Of a DNA stretch of 64,000 nt, positions 35,658 to 44,016 are shown piece after piece. The notes beneath the pieces were generated by a model. It was not told the DNA's origin. It did no database searches and saw only the letters and a list, made by a program, of their open reading frames with translations. How positions within the stretch are numbered: position 1 is the first letter of the stretch; each line of letters opens with the position of its first letter. The position numbers and the translations under genes were made by a program. Source of the DNA: Micromonospora rhizosphaerae (GTDB lineage: Bacteria > Actinomycetota > Actinomycetes > Mycobacteriales > Micromonosporaceae); NCBI RefSeq assembly GCF_900091465.1, contig NZ_FMHV01000002.1:1488001-1552000 (forward strand), written 5' to 3'.

Positions 35658-36554
35658 ATGGCAACCGACGCGCGCCCCGAGGAACGCTCCGGCAGCCGAT
35701 CGAGACCGGGCCGCCCGGGTCTGACCCGCGAGCCGTTCCCGGCCGCCACGCTGACCGCCGACCACGACCAGGCGCAGCCGCTGGCCGAGCCGGTCACCAT
35801 GCGGCTCGACGGGCGGGTCGCGCTGGTCACCGGGGCGGGCAGTCCGGACGGCATCGGGTACGCCACCGCCCGCCGACTGGCCGACCTGGGCGCCCGGGTC
35901 GCCATCGTCTCCACCACCCGGCGCATCCATGAGCGGGCCGGCGAGCTCGGCGTCACCGGTTTCGTCGCCGACCTCACCGACGAGTCGGAGGTGGGCGCGC
36001 TCGCCGACGCGGTGACCGAGCAGCTCGGTGACGTCGAGGTGCTGGTCAACAACGCCGGCCTGGCCAGCCGGGCCAGCCCCGAGGTGCTGCGGCCGGTGGC
36101 CCAGCTCAGCTACGAGGAGTGGCGCGGCGAGATCGACCGGAACCTGACCACCGCCTTCCTGTGCAGCCGGGCGTTCATCAGCGGGATGGCCGAGCGCGGC
36201 TGGGGCCGGATCGTCAACCTCGCCGCGACCGCCGGTCCGGTCAACGCCCTGCCCACCGAGGCCGCGTACGCGGCGGCGAAGGCCGGCGTGGTCGGGCTGA
36301 CCCGGGCACTGGCGATGGAGATGATCGCCGACGGGGTGACCGTCAACGCGGTCGCGCCCGGCACCATTTATACGGCGGCGTCCACCTGGTCCGAGATCAA
36401 GCAGGGGCTCGGCACCCCGGTCGGCCGCCCCGGCACCCCGGACGAGGTGGCCGCGGCGATCGCCTTCCTCTGCTCGCCGGCCGCCTCGTACATCACCGGC
36501 CAGATGCTGGTGGTCGACGGCGGCAACAGCGTCCGGGAGGCGCAGTTCCGCTGA
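35658..36554 (+). CDS. Short-chain dehydrogenase/reductase (3-oxoacyl-ACP reductase-like)
   Basis: SDR of 298 residues. Motifs: [14 protein letters not shown] (a two-residue insertion in the glycine motif), NNAGLAS, NLAATAG, YAAAK, and [12 protein letters not shown] at the C-terminus. I start at ATG 35658, which has AGGA at seven bases and adds a 47-residue Arg/Pro-rich extension before the Rossmann fold. The internal ATG 35799, which would give a standard-length SDR, has no ribosome site. Substrate unknown; it lies in a neighbourhood of acyl-CoA genes. Confidence 0.85.
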   Translation: MATDARPEERSGSRSRPGRPGLTREPFPAATLTADHDQAQPLAEPVTMRLDGRVALVTGAGSPDGIGYATARRLADLGARVAIVSTTRRIHERAGELGVTGFVADLTDESEVGALADAVTEQLGDVEVLVNNAGLASRASPEVLRPVAQLSYEEWRGEIDRNLTTAFLCSRAFISGMAERGWGRIVNLAATAGPVNALPTEAAYAAAKAGVVGLTRALAMEMIADGVTVNAVAPGTIYTAASTWSEIKQGLGTPVGRPGTPDEVAAAIAFLCSPAASYITGQMLVVDGGNSVREAQFR

Positions 36555-36599
36555 GTCGGCCGGGGCCGCCTTCGCCGATCGGGCGGGAGCCGGTCCCGG

Positions 36600-37031
36600 T
36601 CAGCTGTAGGTGTCGCCTTGGGAGTTGGCCCAGTACGCCACGGCGATCCAGCCGCAGCAGGCGAGCAAGCCGATCGCGGTGAAGATGTAGCTGAGCACCA
36701 GGCCCCAGGTGGCGAGCTGGTCACCCCCCTCGCCGGTCTGCCGGATCTGCCGTTTCGCCAGGTGCCCGAGAACGATGCCGGCCGGGGCGAAGACGAAAGC
36801 GAACACCAGCGAGAGGATGGCGAGCACGTTCGGCGTGCCGCCCGGTCGCGGCCCCTCGCCCGGCGGCCCGTACTGCCCGTACGGAGGCTGCGGCCCGTAC
36901 GAGGGCTGCTGCCCCCACTGCGGCTGCTGCCCGTACTGCGGGCCGGGCTGCTGCCCGTACGGCTGGCCGTAGGAGGGCGGCTCGTACGGCGACGGCGGCT
37001 GATCCGGCTCCCTGGGTGGTGGTTGGCTCAC
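36600..37031 (-). CDS. DUF4190 membrane protein with Gln/Pro/Tyr-rich N-terminus
   Basis: Protein of 143 residues. The first 65 residues are a GQQP/YGQ-type low-complexity stretch. Two membrane helices follow (about 70-92, 113-138) with GHLAKRQIRQTGEGG between them, the DUF4190 signature. It resembles the protein at 35012, so the two are probably paralogues flanking an SDR gene. The GTG at 37031 has GGAGGGG upstream. Function unknown. Confidence 0.8.
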   Translation of the reverse strand: MSQPPPREPDQPPSPYEPPSYGQPYGQQPGPQYGQQPQWGQQPSYGPQPPYGQYGPPGEGPRPGGTPNVLAILSLVFAFVFAPAGIVLGHLAKRQIRQTGEGGDQLATWGLVLSYIFTAIGLLACCGWIAVAYWANSQGDTYS

Positions 37032-37129
37032 GCCCGCTCGCCCCCTCCGTCGCAGGTCAACGGCCCCTCTCTTGCGGACGCTACCCGCAGCGGTGAACCT
37101 TTTCACAGCGGTTGTGTGGACTGGTCACC

Positions 37130-37173
37130 TTGGCCTCGCCGGTCGCGGGACCGATACTGACCGAGCGTTCAGT
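37130..37173 (+). promoter_or_regulatory. Promoter and TetR-type operator of the acyl-CoA dehydrogenase gene
   Basis: TTGGCC (37130-37135) and GATACT (37153-37158) are 17 bp apart. The 18-bp palindrome ACTGACCGAGCGTTCAGT (37156-37173; 14 of 18 positions symmetric) covers the end of the -10 box and the expected start of transcription, the classic place for a TetR-family repressor of fatty-acid genes. The responsible regulator is not known. Confidence 0.55.
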
Positions 37174-37211
37174 TACCCATGAGTAATGCGCCGATCCCCC
37201 CGGAGGCTGAG

Positions 37212-38408
37212 ATGGCCCGACTCGCCCAGACGCCCGGCCTGACCGATGTGCAGCGGTCGATCCTGGAAACCGTCCGGGAGTTCGCCGACAAGGAGATCAT
37301 TCCGCACGCCCAGCGGCTGGAGCACGCCGACGAGTACCCGACCGACATCCTCGACGGGATGCGCGAGATGGGGCTCTTCGGCCTGACCATCGACGAGGAG
37401 TACGGCGGGCTCGGCGAGTCCCTGCTGACCTACGCCCTGGTGGTCGAGGAGCTGTCCCGGGGGTGGATGTCGATCTCCGGGATCGTCAACACCCACTTCA
37501 TCGTGGCGTACCTGATCTCCCAGCACGGCTCGGCGGAGCAGAAGGCCCGGCTGCTGCCGAGGATGGCCACCGGCGAGGTGCGTGGTGCCTTCTCGATGTC
37601 CGAGCCGGAGTGCGGCTCGGACGTCTCGGCGATCAAGTCGAAGGCGGTCCGCGACGGCGACAACTTCGTCATCAACGGCCAGAAGATGTGGCTGACCAAC
37701 GGGGCGTACTCCTCGGTGGTCGCCACCCTGGTCAAGACCGACACCGGCGCCGACTCCGTCTACGGCAACATGAGCACCTTCCTGCTGGAGAAGGAGCCCG
37801 GCTTCGGCGAGACCGCGCCCGGCCTGACCATCCCCGGCAAGATCGACAAGATGGGCTACAAGGGCGTCGAGACCACCGAGATGGTGCTCGACGGGGTGAT
37901 CGTCCCCGAGTCAGCGATCCTCGGCGGCGCCGACAAGCTCGGCCGCGGCTTCTACCAGATGATGGACGGCATCGAGGTCGGCCGGGTCAACGTGGCCGCC
38001 CGGGCCTGCGGCATCTCGATCCGCGCCTTCGAGCTGGCCGTCGCGTACGTCCAGCAGCGCCGCACCTTCGGCCAGCCGCTGGCCAAGCACCAGGCCATCG
38101 CGTTCAAGCTCGCCGAGATGGGCACCAAGATCGAGGCCGGGCACGCCCTGATGGTCAACGCCGCTCGGCTCAAGGACGCCGGCCAGCGCAACGACGTCGA
38201 GGCCGGCATGGCCAAGCTGCTCGCCTCCGAGTACTGCGCCGAGGTGGTCCAGGAGGCGTTCCGCATCCACGGCGGCTACGGCTACTCCAAGGAGTACGAG
38301 ATCGAGCGGCTGATGCGGGAGGCGCCGTTCCTGCTCATCGGCGAGGGCACCTCGGAGATCCAGAAGACCATCATCTCCCGAGGCCTGCTAAAGGAGTACA
38401 AGCTCTGA
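37212..38408 (+). CDS. Acyl-CoA dehydrogenase
   Basis: FAD enzyme of 398 residues introducing the alpha-beta double bond into acyl-CoA. Family landmarks: AFSMSEPECGSDVSAI (FAD/substrate loop), KMWLTNGAYSS, YVQQRRTFGQPLAKHQ and the C-terminal FRIHGGYGYSKEYEIERLMREAP; the catalytic base should be the Glu in IGEGTSEIQ. The ATG at 37212 has GGAGG at five bases and gives a normal length; the ATG at 37179 lies too close to the operator and has no ribosome site. Regulated, by sequence, through the palindrome at 37156. The acyl chain specificity is open. Confidence 0.92.
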   Translation: MARLAQTPGLTDVQRSILETVREFADKEIIPHAQRLEHADEYPTDILDGMREMGLFGLTIDEEYGGLGESLLTYALVVEELSRGWMSISGIVNTHFIVAYLISQHGSAEQKARLLPRMATGEVRGAFSMSEPECGSDVSAIKSKAVRDGDNFVINGQKMWLTNGAYSSVVATLVKTDTGADSVYGNMSTFLLEKEPGFGETAPGLTIPGKIDKMGYKGVETTEMVLDGVIVPESAILGGADKLGRGFYQMMDGIEVGRVNVAARACGISIRAFELAVAYVQQRRTFGQPLAKHQAIAFKLAEMGTKIEAGHALMVNAARLKDAGQRNDVEAGMAKLLASEYCAEVVQEAFRIHGGYGYSKEYEIERLMREAPFLLIGEGTSEIQKTIISRGLLKEYKL

Positions 38409-38416
38409 CGGTGTGC

Positions 38417-38467
38417 GCCGGTCACGCGGCGGCCGGCCCGACGGCCGGCTCCGGCGCGGTGACCGGC
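38417..38467. terminator. Hairpin after the acyl-CoA dehydrogenase gene
   Basis: GCCGGTCAC (38417-38425) pairs with GTGACCGGC (38459-38467), with an inner stem CCGGC/GCCGG. It lies between convergent genes. Confidence 0.55.
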
Positions 38468-38566
38468 CGCCCCTAGCCCCTGGTCCATCCGCCCAACGAG
38501 CGGTGAGCCGAGCCGGGTGGAGGCCGTGGCGGCAGCTCCACGGTGAGGCGGCGGTTCCGGGCCCGC

Positions 38567-39229
38567 CTAAACGTCCGAGCCGGGAAGCCGTACCGCCAGA
38601 TGCCGGCGCGTCAGGGCCACCAGCGCGGCGGGGTCGTCGGCGTAGAGGCGGATCTCGCGGACCGGCTCGCTCGGGCCCTTGGGGAGCCGTACGGAGAGCG
38701 GCTCGCGCAGGACGACGTCAACGCTGGTCTGCTTGCCGGTGCCGACGTTCAGCACCGCTCCCGCGTCGTCCAACTCGAGCTGGACGGTTCGGCTGGAGGG
38801 CAGGGAGCGGTAGCGGGCCTCGACCCGTGCGACGGCCGCCCAGGGCACCATGAAGTCGACCGAGAAGCCGTTGCGGACGCGCAGACCGGCGGCGTCGGCG
38901 ACGTGCGGGTGGATCCGCAGGCTGGCGAAGAGGCCGATCATCCACAACAGGCCCCAGATGCCGAGCCCCAGCGCGGCGTCCCGCACCGACGGCCACGGCA
39001 CGGTGTGCCGGATGATCAAGTCGAAGATCGGGATCTCGATCGCCGACAGGACGATGAAGGTAACCAGGATCGGCTTCACCACACCGATGTAACTGAACGC
39101 CTCGGCCCCGGGCGGCAGCACGAGCGGCCGGCGCAGGAGCCAGCGGAAGAGGCTGCGCCACATGCCCACCTCGTACACGACCGCGCGCCGCAGCAACGCG
39201 ACGGGGCGACTCTGCTTCCGCACGGTCAC
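38567..39229 (-). CDS. Membrane protein controlled by the divergent TetR regulator
   Basis: Protein of 220 residues. Two membrane helices (about 46-70 and 85-105) follow a basic N-terminus, and the remaining 110 residues form a soluble beta-rich domain (LRVRNGFSVDFMVPWAAVARVEARYR) resembling bacterial PH domains. I do not recognise a named family. GTG 39229 has GGAGG at five bases. Its promoter is almost ideal (TTGACA, 17 bp, TACGTT) and is overlapped by two operator palindromes, so it is probably tightly repressed by the adjacent TetR protein. Confidence 0.8.
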   Translation of the reverse strand: MTVRKQSRPVALLRRAVVYEVGMWRSLFRWLLRRPLVLPPGAEAFSYIGVVKPILVTFIVLSAIEIPIFDLIIRHTVPWPSVRDAALGLGIWGLLWMIGLFASLRIHPHVADAAGLRVRNGFSVDFMVPWAAVARVEARYRSLPSSRTVQLELDDAGAVLNVGTGKQTSVDVVLREPLSVRLPKGPSEPVREIRLYADDPAALVALTRRHLAVRLPGSDV

Positions 39230-39246
39230 CTTGCCCTCCAGGTCCT

Positions 39247-39306
39247 TTACATTGCAGTTGCAACGTAACCGACTGGCGGCAGGGTGTCAATGCAGTCGCA
39301 TTGTGA
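39247..39306 (-). promoter_or_regulatory. Divergent control region: promoter with two TetR operators
   Basis: Minus-strand promoter: -35 TTGACA (39290-39285), 17-bp spacer, -10 TACGTT (39267-39262). Operator 1 (39247-39268) reads TTAC-N-TTGCA-GT-TGCAA-N-GTAA and covers the -10 box and start site. Operator 2 (39287-39306) has CAATGC-AGTC-GCATTG and covers the -35 box and the leader of the TetR gene. Both share the core GCAGTYGC, and their centres are 38 bp apart. Confidence 0.7.
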
Positions 39307-39318
39307 AAGCATGGGGCC

Positions 39319-39933
39319 ATGCCGAAACGGGTCGATCACCGGGAGCGCCGCAGGCTGATCGCCGACGCACTGATGCGGGTGGCCGCCGAACACGGGCTGG
39401 AAGCGGTCAGCCTGCGTCACGTGGCGACGGAGGCCGGCGTCTCCTCCGGGATGGTGCAGCACTACTTCCGCACCAAGGACGAGATGATGACCTTCGCGCT
39501 GTCCGTGGTCCGCGAACACAGCGAGGCCCGGGTGACCCGGGCAGTCGCGGCGCTGGGTGACGACCCCTCCCCGCGCACGCTCCTTCGGACCATGCTGGCC
39601 GAGTTGCTGCCCCTCGACGAGGTGCGCCGGGCGGACGGTCGGGTGGCGCTGGCCTTCCTCGCCTACACGGCGGTACGCCCAACCGTCGCCGCCGCGCTGC
39701 ACCAGGAGACGGCCGGGATGCTGGCCTTCATCGCCGGGCAGGTCCGCGCCGGCCAACTGGCAGGTACGGCAGACCGACGCGTCGACCCGGACCGCGCCGC
39801 AGTAGGTCTGCTGGCTGTCATGGAAGGGCTCGGGATGTACCTGCTCGGCGGACACATCCCTGCGGAGACCGCCCTCGGCGCGCTTGACGCCCAGTTGGAC
39901 CTGGTCCTCGGGCCCGAGGCGCCCGGAAGTTGA
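39319..39933 (+). CDS. TetR-family transcriptional repressor
   Basis: Protein of 204 residues. N-terminal helix-turn-helix at 28-47 (VSLRHVATEAGVSSGMVQHYF), beginning PKRVDHRERRRLIADAL, as in the BetI/YcdC type. The C-terminal ligand domain (LLPLDEVRRADGRVALAFLAY) is of the TetR_C_6/BetI-like kind. Two operators with a common core lie just upstream, one only 13 bp before the ATG, so it very likely represses itself and the divergent membrane-protein gene. Ligand unknown. Confidence 0.9.
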   Translation: MPKRVDHRERRRLIADALMRVAAEHGLEAVSLRHVATEAGVSSGMVQHYFRTKDEMMTFALSVVREHSEARVTRAVAALGDDPSPRTLLRTMLAELLPLDEVRRADGRVALAFLAYTAVRPTVAAALHQETAGMLAFIAGQVRAGQLAGTADRRVDPDRAAVGLLAVMEGLGMYLLGGHIPAETALGALDAQLDLVLGPEAPGS

Positions 39934-39942
39934 CCGGCCCGG

Positions 39943-40350
39943 TCAGCCGAGCCGGCTCAGCCCGGCGGCCGCCCGTTCCACGATCAGGCAACGATCCTCG
40001 ACGTAGTCGATCCCCGCCTCCTCGGCGATCCGCCGTGCCTCCGCCGAGAAGATCCCGAGCTGCAACCACACCGCCGGCGCGCCGATCGCCACCGCCTGCC
40101 GGACCACGTCGACCGCGTCCCGCGCGGGACGGAACACGTCGACCAGGTCGACCGGGTGCGGGATGTCGGCCAGCGACGGGTACGCCTTCTCGCCGAAGAG
40201 CTCGTCCGCCGTCGGGTTCACCGGGATGATCCGCCAGCCGTGGCGCTGCATCTCCAGCGGCACCCGGTGCGCGGCCTTGCCCGGGTCGCGGGACGCGCCC
40301 ACGACGGCGATCACGGCGGAGTCGGCGAGGATCTGCTGAGCGGTACGCAC
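39943..40350 (-). CDS. CoA-binding domain protein (YccU-like)
   Basis: Small Rossmann-fold protein of 135 residues of the CoA_binding_2 family. IAVVGASRDPGKAAHRVPLEMQRHG is the nucleotide-binding start (key residues VGASRDPGK), IIPVNPTADELFGEKAYPSL and VDVFRPARDAV follow, and IDYVEDRCLIVE closes the domain. It binds CoA or acyl-CoA; its cellular role is unknown. GTG start with weak ribosome site. It ends ten bases after the convergent TetR gene. Confidence 0.88.
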   Translation of the reverse strand: MRTAQQILADSAVIAVVGASRDPGKAAHRVPLEMQRHGWRIIPVNPTADELFGEKAYPSLADIPHPVDLVDVFRPARDAVDVVRQAVAIGAPAVWLQLGIFSAEARRIAEEAGIDYVEDRCLIVERAAAGLSRLG

Positions 40351-40376
40351 CCCGCGACTGTAGCGCCGGGCCGCCG

Positions 40377-41432
40377 TTACAGCAGGGTGAGCTGCTCGGC
40401 CGGTGCTGCGGACGGGGGCTCCGGCAGCCGCCGGTTGTCGCCCCGCTCGCCCCGGTCCAGCCCGTGTCGGCGGGCCGCCATCCGCACCCGCGCGGTCAGC
40501 TCCCGCTGGTACGCCTGCGGCGCGTACGCCCCGGCCCGGTAGAGCTGCCGGTAGCGGGGGACCAGCTGCGGGAACTCCCGGGCCAGCCATTGCGCGTACC
40601 ACTCCCGGGCGCCGGGGCGCAGGTGCAGCGCCAGCGGGGTGACGCTGGTGGCCCCCGATGCGGCGATCGCGGCCACGGTGGCGTCGATCGACTCGTCGTC
40701 GTCGCTGAGCCCGGGCAGGATCGGCGCCATCAGCACCCCCACCTCGAACCCGGCGTCGGTCAGCTGCCGGACGGCGTCCAGTCGACGGCGCGGGCTGGGC
40801 GTGCCCGGCTCGACCGCCCGCCACAGCTCCTCGTCGACGAATCCCACCGAGTACGAGATGCCGACCCGGGTGACCTCGGCGGCCTGGCGCAGCGGCGGCA
40901 GATCCCGCAGGATCAGCGTGCCCTTGGTCAGGATCGAGAACGGGTTGGCGAAGTCGCGCAGCGCCTCGATGATCGGCGGCATCAGCCGGTAGCGCCCCTC
41001 AGCCCGCTGGTAGCAGTCCACGTTGGTGCCCATGGCGATGTGCGCGCCGCGCCAGCGCGGGGCGGCCAGCTCGCGGCGGACCAGCTCGCCGGCGTTGACC
41101 TTGACGATCACCTTCCGGTCGAAGTCCGCCCCTGCATCGAGATCGAGGTAGGTGTGAGTGTTCCTTGCAAAGCAATATTTACATGCATGGCTGCAGCCAC
41201 GGTACGGGTTGATCGTCCACTCGAAGGGGACGCGGGATGTGCCGGGCACCCGGTTGATGATCGACTTGGCGCGCACCTCGTAGAACGTCATCCCGGCGAA
41301 GCCGGGGGTGTCGAACGTGCGGGCGATCGCGCCGGGGAGCGCCAGCGGCAGGGGTGGAGTCGCTGGCGCTGCCCCGTCGGGAATCCCCTCGTCCGGGGGA
41401 GCGGAGAGGTTGTCCCAGCGCATGGCCATCAT
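40377..41432 (-). CDS. Radical SAM protein of the Rv2578c family
   Basis: Protein of 351 residues. The radical SAM cluster motif CSHACKYCFAR (CxxxCxxC) follows INPYRGC; NVKAGE-type and GTNVDCYQRAEGRY segments, ILTKGTLILRD, GISYSVGFVDEELWR and LSDDDESIDATVAAIA match the actinobacterial Rv2578c group, related to spore photoproduct lyase-like SplB. It uses SAM and a 4Fe-4S cluster for radical chemistry; the substrate is unknown. Several ATGs lie within four codons; none has a ribosome site. It starts 26 bp before the CoA-binding gene ends on the same strand. Confidence 0.9.
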   Translation of the reverse strand: MMAMRWDNLSAPPDEGIPDGAAPATPPLPLALPGAIARTFDTPGFAGMTFYEVRAKSIINRVPGTSRVPFEWTINPYRGCSHACKYCFARNTHTYLDLDAGADFDRKVIVKVNAGELVRRELAAPRWRGAHIAMGTNVDCYQRAEGRYRLMPPIIEALRDFANPFSILTKGTLILRDLPPLRQAAEVTRVGISYSVGFVDEELWRAVEPGTPSPRRRLDAVRQLTDAGFEVGVLMAPILPGLSDDDESIDATVAAIAASGATSVTPLALHLRPGAREWYAQWLAREFPQLVPRYRQLYRAGAYAPQAYQRELTARVRMAARRHGLDRGERGDNRRLPEPPSAAPAEQLTLL

Positions 41433-41515
41433 TCGAACATGCGTACGAGAAGAGCGCAAGTGACCCGCCGGACACCGGTGCCCGGAGCGCGCCCGGCAGG
41501 TGGAGGATGGGAGGC

Positions 41516-41935
41516 ATGGAGACGTCGACCTTCGTCTACGACGGCGACTGCGCCTTCTGCAGCCGCTGCGCCGAGTTCATCGAGCGTCGGATCCCGACCG
41601 GTGCGCGAGTGGTGCCCTGGCAGTTCGCCGACCTCGGGGCGCTCGGCCTGACGGAGGCCGAGTGCGAGGAGGCGGTGCAGTGGGTCGGCGCCGACGGCTC
41701 CCGCGCGTCGGGGCCGGACGCGATCGCCCGGCTGCTCGGCGGCAGCTCGCCGCTCTGGCGGGTCGCCGGTGCCGGACTGCGCTTCCCGCCGGTCCGGGCG
41801 GCCGCCCGGCCGGCGTACCGCTGGGTGGCCCGCAACCGGCACCGGCTGCCCGGCGGCACCGCCGCGTGCTCGCTTCCCCAGGAGGCCCGGGAACGCCTCT
41901 ACGGCCCGGCCGGTCGCCCGACCACCAACGCCTGA
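41516..41935 (+). CDS. DCC-family thiol-disulfide oxidoreductase (YuxK-like)
   Basis: Protein of 139 residues named for the motif DGDCAFCSRC near the N-terminus: the DxDCxxC core gives a thioredoxin-like redox pair. VVPWQFADLGALGLTEAE and WVGADGSRASGPDAI are further conserved parts. GGAGG precedes the ATG by nine bases. It is convergent with two genes for an HTTM membrane protein and its small partner; DCC and HTTM proteins are often fused or adjacent, so they may act together. Confidence 0.88.
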   Translation: METSTFVYDGDCAFCSRCAEFIERRIPTGARVVPWQFADLGALGLTEAECEEAVQWVGADGSRASGPDAIARLLGGSSPLWRVAGAGLRFPPVRAAARPAYRWVARNRHRLPGGTAACSLPQEARERLYGPAGRPTTNA

Positions 41936-41943
41936 CCGTCCGG

Positions 41944-42858
41944 CTACGGCGTGGCCGGGCCCACCACCGGCTCGGGGCCGGTGAGCGGAGCCGCCGGTGT
42001 GGCGTCGTCGTGGTTCCGCCCTGGCGCGTCGGGACGCCGACCGAGCAGGCGGCGCGCCCACACCACCGGGCGGACGCGTTCCAGTGGCAGGAAGCTGGTC
42101 ATCGCCACCAGGTGCGGAGCGAACGAGATCGTGATCGTCGCGATGGTCACCAGGTGGAACGAGTAGAAGAAGCCGACGGCCGCCAGCCGCCACCGTTCGG
42201 GCAGCACGAAGACCACCGGGCTGAGCAGCTCGAAGGCGAGGATGCCGAACTGGGCGACGATCAGCAGGTGCGGGACCTGGGCGATCAGGTCGGCCAGCTC
42301 GGTGCCGCGCCGGATGATCGCCTTGGCCAGCACCGACCCGGTCGCCCAGTCCAGGCCACCGAAGCGCAGCTTGGCCCAGGCCGCCAGGAAGTAGGTGCAG
42401 ATCACCGCGATCTGGGTGACCCGGAGGGCCCAGCCGCCGGCCTCGGTCCGGGTGGGATCGCCGTGCCGGGCGCGGCCGGCGGTGGGGAGCGCGGCCAGCG
42501 CGACGAGCAGCCCGAACCGGTCGTGGTCGACCTTGCCGTAGCTCATCGCGATGATCATCCACTCGAGGTATAGCGCGAAGACCGCGAAGCCGAGCAGCCG
42601 GGGCGCCCGGCCGGTCGCGGCGAGCAGGGCGAGCAGCAGCAGGGCCCAGAAGATCACGCCGACCAGCGCGGGGGTGGGGGGCGGCAGCGGGAGCAGCCGG
42701 CCGATCAGTAGCGGCTGGTAGAGCTCGCCGGGCACGGCCACCCGGGTGCGTACCCAGGGGGTGAAGACGACGAGGTCGGCGGCGACGAAGAGGTAGACCA
42801 GGGTGCGGAAGGCGGCTACCCGACCGCGGGGGACGGCCTCGGTGAGCCAGCCGCTCAT
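41944..42858 (-). CDS. HTTM-domain membrane protein (vitamin-K-carboxylase-like)
   Basis: Membrane protein of 304 residues with about seven helices, of the horizontally transferred transmembrane (HTTM) family distantly related to gamma-glutamyl carboxylase. The segments FRTLVYLFVAADLV, MSYGKVDHDRFGLLV and YFLAAWAKLRFGGLDW are characteristic, with the conserved DH pair. Its start overlaps the stop of the upstream gene as ATGA, so the two are coupled. Function unknown in bacteria; the neighbouring DCC redox protein is a known partner. Confidence 0.85.
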   Translation of the reverse strand: MSGWLTEAVPRGRVAAFRTLVYLFVAADLVVFTPWVRTRVAVPGELYQPLLIGRLLPLPPPTPALVGVIFWALLLLALLAATGRAPRLLGFAVFALYLEWMIIAMSYGKVDHDRFGLLVALAALPTAGRARHGDPTRTEAGGWALRVTQIAVICTYFLAAWAKLRFGGLDWATGSVLAKAIIRRGTELADLIAQVPHLLIVAQFGILAFELLSPVVFVLPERWRLAAVGFFYSFHLVTIATITISFAPHLVAMTSFLPLERVRPVVWARRLLGRRPDAPGRNHDDATPAAPLTGPEPVVGPATP

Positions 42859-43295
42859 CGGGTCGCCTGCCAGCTCACGACGGTCTCGTCGGTCCACCGG
42901 CCGGTCGGGCGTCCACCCCGGATGTCGTACCAGCGGATCACGATGCGGACCTCGACCAGGTCGGGGCCGGCGGGATGCCGTTCGGCGTACGCGTCGGCGA
43001 CCTGGCGCAGGCGTGCGGGGTCGGCGACGTAGCGGCTCTGCTGGCCCTCGATCTCGGCGCGGCGGATGCCGGTGGCATCCTGGCCGAGATCGACCACCGT
43101 GCCGGTGCGGTCGACGCCTTCGACGCGGGTGTCCGGGGCGGGCGCGTCCGGCGGGTCGGAGGTGGAGTACATCCGGAACGGCCCGAACGGGAAGTCGTCG
43201 TCGGTGCCTCGGAAGGTGCCGGCGAGCAACAGCGCCAACCCGAGCGCGGTGGCGGCGAGCCGCACGGCGCGCCCGCGGCTGGTCAAGGTCTCCAT
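42855..43295 (-). CDS. Membrane-anchored extracytoplasmic protein coupled to HTTM gene
   Basis: Protein of 146 residues with one N-terminal membrane helix (about 10-27, VRLAATALGLALLLAGTF) and an outside domain of about 115 residues with the conserved opening DDDFPFGPFRMYST. No known family. It ends in the ATGA overlap with the HTTM gene and therefore probably forms a functional unit with it. No Cys for a lipid anchor. Confidence 0.75.
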   Translation of the reverse strand: METLTSRGRAVRLAATALGLALLLAGTFRGTDDDFPFGPFRMYSTSDPPDAPAPDTRVEGVDRTGTVVDLGQDATGIRRAEIEGQQSRYVADPARLRQVADAYAERHPAGPDLVEVRIVIRWYDIRGGRPTGRWTDETVVSWQATR

Positions 43296-43417
43296 CGGCT
43301 GGTGACGATACGGGATCTGGGCAGCCCAGCGGTGCCATTCCGTCGTCCACTCCTCGCCGACCGGGTAGCTCGCGGCCGTGGCCGAGGGGACGAGCGCCGG
43401 GGCATCCGGAGACGACT

Positions 43418-43449
43418 CCGGCCGGGCCCCCGAGCGGGGACCCGGCCGG
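43418..43449 (-). terminator. Terminator of trxA
   Basis: Stem CCGGCCGGG/CCCGGCCGG extended by CCCC/GGGG with one mismatch and a four-base loop, 19 bp downstream of the trxA stop. Confidence 0.75.
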
Positions 43450-43467
43450 CGCCGGAGCGGTGGTGGA

Positions 43468-43830
43468 TCAGTGCTTGTGCTCGGCCATCTGCTTGCGCAC
43501 CTCGTCCATGTCGAGCTTCTCGACCTGCTCGATCAGGTTCTCCAGGGCGGACTCGGGCAGTGCACCCGGCTGGTTGTAGACGATCACGCCGTCCTTGATC
43601 GCCATCACCGTCGGGATCGAGCGGATGTTGAACTGGGCGCTGAGCTCCGGCTGCGCCTCGGTGTCGATCTTGCCGAAGGTGATGCCCGGGTGCTTCTCGG
43701 ACGAGCGCTCGTAGACCGGGGCGAACCGCTTGCACGGGCCGCACCAGTCAGCCCAGAAGTCGAGCAGCACCGTGCCGTCCTTCTCGGTCACCTCGTCAAA
43801 GTTGGCCGTGGTCACCTCAACCGTTGCCAT
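43468..43830 (-). CDS. trxA: Thioredoxin
   Basis: Redox protein of 120 residues that reduces disulfides in cytosolic proteins. The active site WCGPC gives Cys30 and Cys33, preceded by LLDFWADW; the cis-Pro loop is IRSIPTVMAIKDG. Length is slightly above E. coli TrxA owing to a charged C-terminal tail (MDEVRKQMAEHKH). The 545-bp gap upstream, with a LacI-type operator at 44017, may hold its promoter. No thioredoxin reductase gene is in the window. Confidence 0.95.
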   Translation of the reverse strand: MATVEVTTANFDEVTEKDGTVLLDFWADWCGPCKRFAPVYERSSEKHPGITFGKIDTEAQPELSAQFNIRSIPTVMAIKDGVIVYNQPGALPESALENLIEQVEKLDMDEVRKQMAEHKH

Positions 43831-44016
43831 TGCACTCTCCGATCAGCGCGCATTGCTTGTCTTCACTGGAAACCAGGGCGGGTGCCCTTCAATTCCCGAG
43901 GGGAGCGCCCCGAAACGCTGCGCAGCGCTCCGGTCACGCTCAGATCCATCGAGCGGAATCTGCGTCTCCGCGCCGCGACGCTCGGGCCACGAGTGGTCGA
44001 CGTGATCGGACCGTAA

